Assembly: GCA_018873245.2 (NCBI GenBank)
Contig: JAEMBT020000006.1
Coordinates: 1,491,855-1,555,854 of the forward strand
Source: Archegozetes longisetosus
Lineage: Eukaryota; Arthropoda; Arachnida; Sarcoptiformes; Trhypochthoniidae
Direction of reading: 5' to 3'
Length of the DNA: 64,000 nucleotides
A program made the position numbers and the translations under genes. This document shows, in pieces, positions 59,619 to 64,000 of the stretch; positions within the stretch are counted from its first letter, which is position 1; each line of letters begins with the position of its first letter. A model generated the notes under the pieces. The model did not search any database. It was not told where the DNA came from and was given only the letters and a program-made list of their open reading frames with translations.

Positions 59619-62600
59619 TTAATTAACTTTCACTTTTTTAGTCTTTTTATTGCTGTTGTTCTTTGATGACCTTTTCCTCGGCCCCTTAATTCTGATCGCT
59701 TTTACCAAAGCCTTAATTCCAACATAAGTCTCTTTTCCAGTGGGTTCGATCTGAGAAGGAGGTAATACAAATCCATGTTTGCCTAAATCTCTCATTTCAA
59801 GACAGTAAACATAAGGAACTTTTGCCACTCCGTAAGCCCAGTCTTCATGAAAGTTGAATAAAACTTACTTTGAAATAAATTGAAATGAAAATCAAATAAA
59901 ACTATTTACCATCAGATCCTTGCGATTTATCTGAAAATTAATTGAGGCAAGAATCAATTATTATGTAATTACCTTAATTAGCTTTTGTTAAATGACTCAC
60001 AAAGAACTTGTGCAGCACTTCCGACCGTGTATTTAGTTTTATTGATCGAGAATAGTGCTTTCGCTGCTATGTTAGCGACCCTTCTCTATGAATACAATCA
60101 TCGAAATTGAAACAATAATTTGTGCTCAAATTATTTTTATTTCAATTATCTAGAAGTATAAAAAAAAGTAGTAATGAGAAAATTCTAGTACCAGTTCTTC
60201 AGCTGTTGAAGCGTTTGCTTTAGTCCAACCCTAAAGTAAAATAGGTTAAAAGTTAAACAGGAATTAATGTATAATATGTGAATGAAAGGGAAGAGCTCTT
60301 AAAAGATTAAGAATTGCTAAAGGTCAGACTTCAAATGATGAAGCTTTCAAATAGAAGGTTCACATGTGATCCAATAGAATAAATATCAACTAAAGTTCTG
60401 TTTACTTTCAGTTTGAGGAAAAACAACAAAATTTGAGATAAAATCTCAAGAGCTGAGCTTATCTGTTAGGAATAGAAACTTTTGAATAGTTCTGACATAG
60501 TTTTCGATTATTCAAGAATTTTCTATTTCTAGATAGAGCTTTTCAAATTAGCTAGAATTCGAAAGGTATTATTTGAGCTGAAATAAAAATAAAATCGAAA
60601 AATAATTTCAAAAGTGTTTACAAACCCACGGATACAGGAAATACTGTCCATAGGAATGAAGTGTAATAAAAACTTTGATGCGACTCTTGTTTTCCAAAAC
60701 GAAATTTGAAATAGCTCTCGACTCGGGTTCTGAAAAGGCTTTAGGTCCACGATATGTCTCTTTGCATGGATTCGGGCTAGAACCCTCTCCATCAAAATGA
60801 AAGTCAAAATTACGGTTCAAATCAGTGCCCACGCATTTTTGGCCCGGATGTTTAGCCCTGTTTTTACGCCACATTCTATCCTATTCAAATAATTATAAGC
60901 CTTAATTCGTTTCTGTCACAACATTGTTGTAAACCGAGTTCTAAATCTATACTTCGAAATTTTAAGTTAAGGCACATCTCATTAACCCTGATTTAGCTTC
61001 AACATCAAAGCGATCTACAACGATTTTATGAACGAACTGGTCTTTTACAAATATAGACTCTACTACCGGGCTGCATCTGTATTGTTGTAAATCAAGCTCA
61101 CAATAAAATTGATTTAAGATTGGATAATACTGGTAAAATTCACGAAGATAAAAACGAGTTTATGAAAAATTATTGTTGTGAATAATTTATAACGACAAAT
61201 ACATATTTTTGTGAGATAAGTTCATAAATTTTGATCTGGTAAAATGATTGTTTAGCTACAGCTTGTTACCGTTGTGTGTGAATATTCATATCCATCTGGA
61301 TTTACACATGGAGCAATATAAAAATCATATTTAGTCAGCAATTGTCTGGTAGGTTGTTGACCAGCATTGAATTCCTTCACAAGTTGATCAATAATGTACA
61401 AAGCAGTCGATACCCCGATCCATTCTCTAGCATGCATTCCACCATCGATGTGAATGATAGGCTTTGTCTTTGACTGATGATTGACTCCAATAATAATTTG
61501 TCTCATATTTCGCTTTTCAAATGATGTTCCAATAGAATGAACAGCTGCTAATTGCGGATTTTGTTTAACTATTTTATCCAAAAACTTGAAGATTGCATCT
61601 AATCTTTGATAATCACGAAAAAATCCTCCTTTTAATGATCTTTTTCTGATATTTCGAGGCTTTCTCACTCTTCTACATAAATAAGATATAAGTTTTTAAG
61701 CATAACAATCTCGATACCTAAGTCACGAGCTCATTATCTATTTATGAATGATATGAATGATGTTATCTTAACAGCTATTTGTTTGCATCAATCTTTTTAC
61801 TTTGAATGAATGATTGAAATGACCTGCAAGAAACTTAATTAATTGAATAATTCAAAATTGAATGCTCACTTCCCAACATCAGGAATTAATACGTATCTTC
61901 GTATTCGCCGCCTCAGTAATTGTCTGTTGAATGAGTTTCGATATTGAGGATATACCATAACATCTACAGGCCGTCCAATAGTTGTGGGAGGCAGCCATAA
62001 GACTATCTTAAAAAGGATTTGTATGTTTTTAAAAATTTCATTTTTGAAGCTTACTTTTTAAAAAAAGTACCCAAGCTTTTGCTTTTAATTATTGAATGTA
62101 CCATCATATTAAATTTTTAAAAATTAAACCGTATAAACTATTAGAAAAATTAATTATTTCAAATAATTCGATCGCAAGTATATTATGTGATAAATAAGTG
62201 GAAGGCATTCTAAACTAAGGTTGCCCAATTATAGACTAGCTTATACAACATAATAAATAAATGCAAAATATTTGTTATTAACGTTATTTGACTGAATCAA
62301 AAGACAGTATTGGTGAATTTAGTTCTATGTGAACGACTCTTTAAGAGCGAAAATAGCCTTGATAGAATAAGTTTCAATTTTAACAATTAATATTGAATAT
62401 CTAATCAGTTGACAAAAGCTATCGTTTCAATGAATAAACAATTGAAAGTTTTAAAAATTAATAATTTGATAGAGCTGATAAATTTTTAAGAATGAATATC
62501 ATAATCACATGTGAAGATGAATGCAATGATCGAAAATAGCTGAGTTGTGACAGGGTTTTCGGCATAAATCTTATAACTTGCGACCCGTTGTAATCCAATC

Positions 62601-62694
62601 TTGTTCTAGTTTTCCTCTTATATACTATACTTTGACCCGATTCTATTAATAAGTAAATAAAAATCACAAAAAATAATTCAGTTTTGACATCCAT
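59619..62694 (-). CDS. Secreted zinc carboxypeptidase (M14A), predicted B-type, 8 exons
   Basis: Digestive-type metallocarboxypeptidase removing C-terminal residues, made as a secreted proenzyme. Exons (minus): 62509-62694, 61870-62006, 61270-61672, 60626-60880, 60192-60230, 60001-60085, 59910-59930, 59619-59842. All phases agree, giving 449 residues. Start at ATG 62694 gives a signal peptide (MDVKTELFFVIFIYLLIESG). The propeptide (SQVIRFMPKTLSQLSYFRSL; PPTTIGRPVDVMVYPQYRNS) ends near a basic KRVRKPRNIRKR processing region. Zinc ligands are in MHAREW (His, Glu) and TLHSYGQYFLYPW (His). Substrate residues are in RMWRKNR and LNRNFDF, the catalytic Glu in YCLEMRDLGKHG. In YKSQGSDDWAYG the Asp at the S1' position (255 in bovine numbering) predicts preference for Lys/Arg C-termini. 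The loop is one residue shorter than in CPA and is encoded by a 21-nt microexon. The Lys-rich C-terminal tail (KRSSKNNSNKKTKKVKVN) is an extension beyond the usual end. Intact. Confidence 0.93.
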
Positions 62695-64000
62695 TACGAA
62701 CAAGTTAAATGAATAAGTAGGACGTCATCAGTGAACTTATTAAATATTTAGATTTCTTTACATATGGGATTACAGGTGTTTCATCAAAATACAAACTCAA
62801 TCATATGTTTACAGTTGTTTTGATTAATACTATTTCTATGCATTTGTTTATCACAAAATTGAATAAAAATTTTGAATTCCCTTTTGTAATTTTTACAAAT
62901 AGTTTTTCAAACTTTTTATTTAAAGTTGGACTTATCAAGACTTGTTGAACAAAAAACTGTCAATGTATTGGACTTTCAATACCAAGAATATTCTGCAGAA
63001 TTTTATGTGCAATGCTATACTAATGGATATTACTGTAGTGTGCAGTACATAAGCATTATAAATAATGCTTACACTTAAGCTGGATTATCATGTATTATAT
63101 CCAGTCATTCGATTAATTGCTTTTTCGTATTCTCAAAGCTTTATCTTCTTATACTTCCGTAAAGAGGAAGAAACCTTTACTTAAATAAGACTCATTTAGC
63201 TCTCGACAATCTAATGAAGATGAACTCAATGATAGAATGACTTCATTTTTCTATCAAGTAATTCTATCTGAAATGATGCCAAACACAGTTTCGGATTTTC
63301 AATCTCTAGCTCTTTTAGTAAAATAACGTAACTATTTATGATTGTGTAATTATGAATTTCTAGATGATATCAAGTGAAAATATATTACAATTTTCAGCTA
63401 TTAATAAATCCAGATTCAAGCCTGAGCTGAAATACTTTGGATATTAATTTTGCATTAACTCATTTAAATCTTTTGTTTTTGGAGTCGCTGAACTGCATTG
63501 AATAAATACATATAATTTATGTGTCAACTGCAACGATAAGACGACGTTTGTGGTCAGCCAAATCTCTTATATATAAGCAAGTAACAGTACTTTTATTCAA
63601 AAGAATGTGCATGCAATGCATCAAATGGTTCTTAGTTGACATTCTAATTAGTAGCTTTAGCTAAAGAGAAATGAAATTGTATTTGGTTTAAAAATTATTA
63701 ATTATCATCATTAAATTTTTAATTAATTTTTTGATAGATAATCCTTTTTAAAATTAGTTAAGGATGTATATATTTTTGTAACATAGTGATTATGTCTTAG
63801 ACTCTAGATTTTCAAAGTTTAGATAAATAATTATTTTTGTGCAAATCAAGCTAAACTAACATCCAATTTTTCATTCACTTGAGCATAAAATCATTTACTA
63901 AATGATTCAGCTAATTCTGGAGTTGAAAGCTTAGCACCTTCAACAACTGAATTAGTAAAATTAAATTTGGAAAACTTTACTGCCTGAAACTCACCATGCA
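62695..64000. other. Upstream region of the carboxypeptidase, no further gene seen
   Basis: AT-rich; should contain the carboxypeptidase promoter. No defined core promoter element, coding exon or RNA gene could be supported to the window end. Confidence 0.4.

Noticed and set aside
1..64000. CRISPR array, bacterial operon or intact tRNA/rRNA genes
   Set aside because: No regularly spaced repeats, no prokaryotic gene organisation, and no sequence folding into a convincing complete tRNA or matching conserved rRNA was seen.

Overview
This is an AT-rich (roughly 70% A+T by eye) eukaryotic nuclear window with spliceosomal introns, microsatellites and many DNA transposons. The recognisable host genes are animal-type: a multidomain fatty acid synthase, a secreted M14 carboxypeptidase, a C2H2 zinc-finger protein, TSSK-like and RCC1-plus-kinase genes, and a fragment of an isopenicillin-N-acyltransferase/Tan-like hydrolase. 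The best guess is an arthropod, perhaps a mite or other arachnid. That placement is inference from gene content and base composition, not proof.

Layout. 0-5.6 kb: one partial exon on the left edge, a microsatellite, a truncated acyltransferase-like exon (minus), and a hAT transposon (2841-5591) with a frameshifted transposase and an unusual tandem array ending in an inverted unit. 7.4-15.3 kb: a cluster of broken kinase genes. These are a TSSK-like pseudogene split by a 471-bp hAT element with a perfect 8-bp target duplication and capped by a TTAA-flanked element, a second TSSK-like scrap, and two head-to-head RCC1-repeat/eIF2alpha-kinase-like fusion copies. 15.7-31.3 kb (minus): an almost complete 14-exon fatty acid synthase with KS, MAT, DH, non-catalytic methyltransferase-like, ER, KR, ACP and TE regions all in order. 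It is inactivated by a Tc1/mariner-like element inside the ER-domain exon, plus stop codons and frameshifts. 31.3-40.6 kb: gene-poor, repeat-rich sequence with two large inverted-repeat elements, a hexamer array and a decayed mariner. 40.7-48.5 kb (plus): the last two exons of an intact-looking acidic C2H2 zinc-finger gene separated by a 7-kb intron. 48.5-59.6 kb: gene-poor, interrupted by a GC-richer hairpin-rich island at 55.7-56.7 kb. 59.6-62.7 kb (minus): a complete 8-exon secreted carboxypeptidase, predicted B-type, the best-preserved gene here.

How it fits together. No operon-like cooperation is expected. The strongest theme is gene decay with transposon insertion in the left half, against intact genes (zinc finger, carboxypeptidase) in the right half. 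Many lesions in the left half are single-base losses in homopolymers, so part of the damage could be long-read assembly error. The insertions with target duplications cannot be explained that way. The most novel-looking items are the RCC1-plus-eIF2alpha-kinase-like fusion family, the nested insertion in the synthase exon, and the structured GC-rich island.
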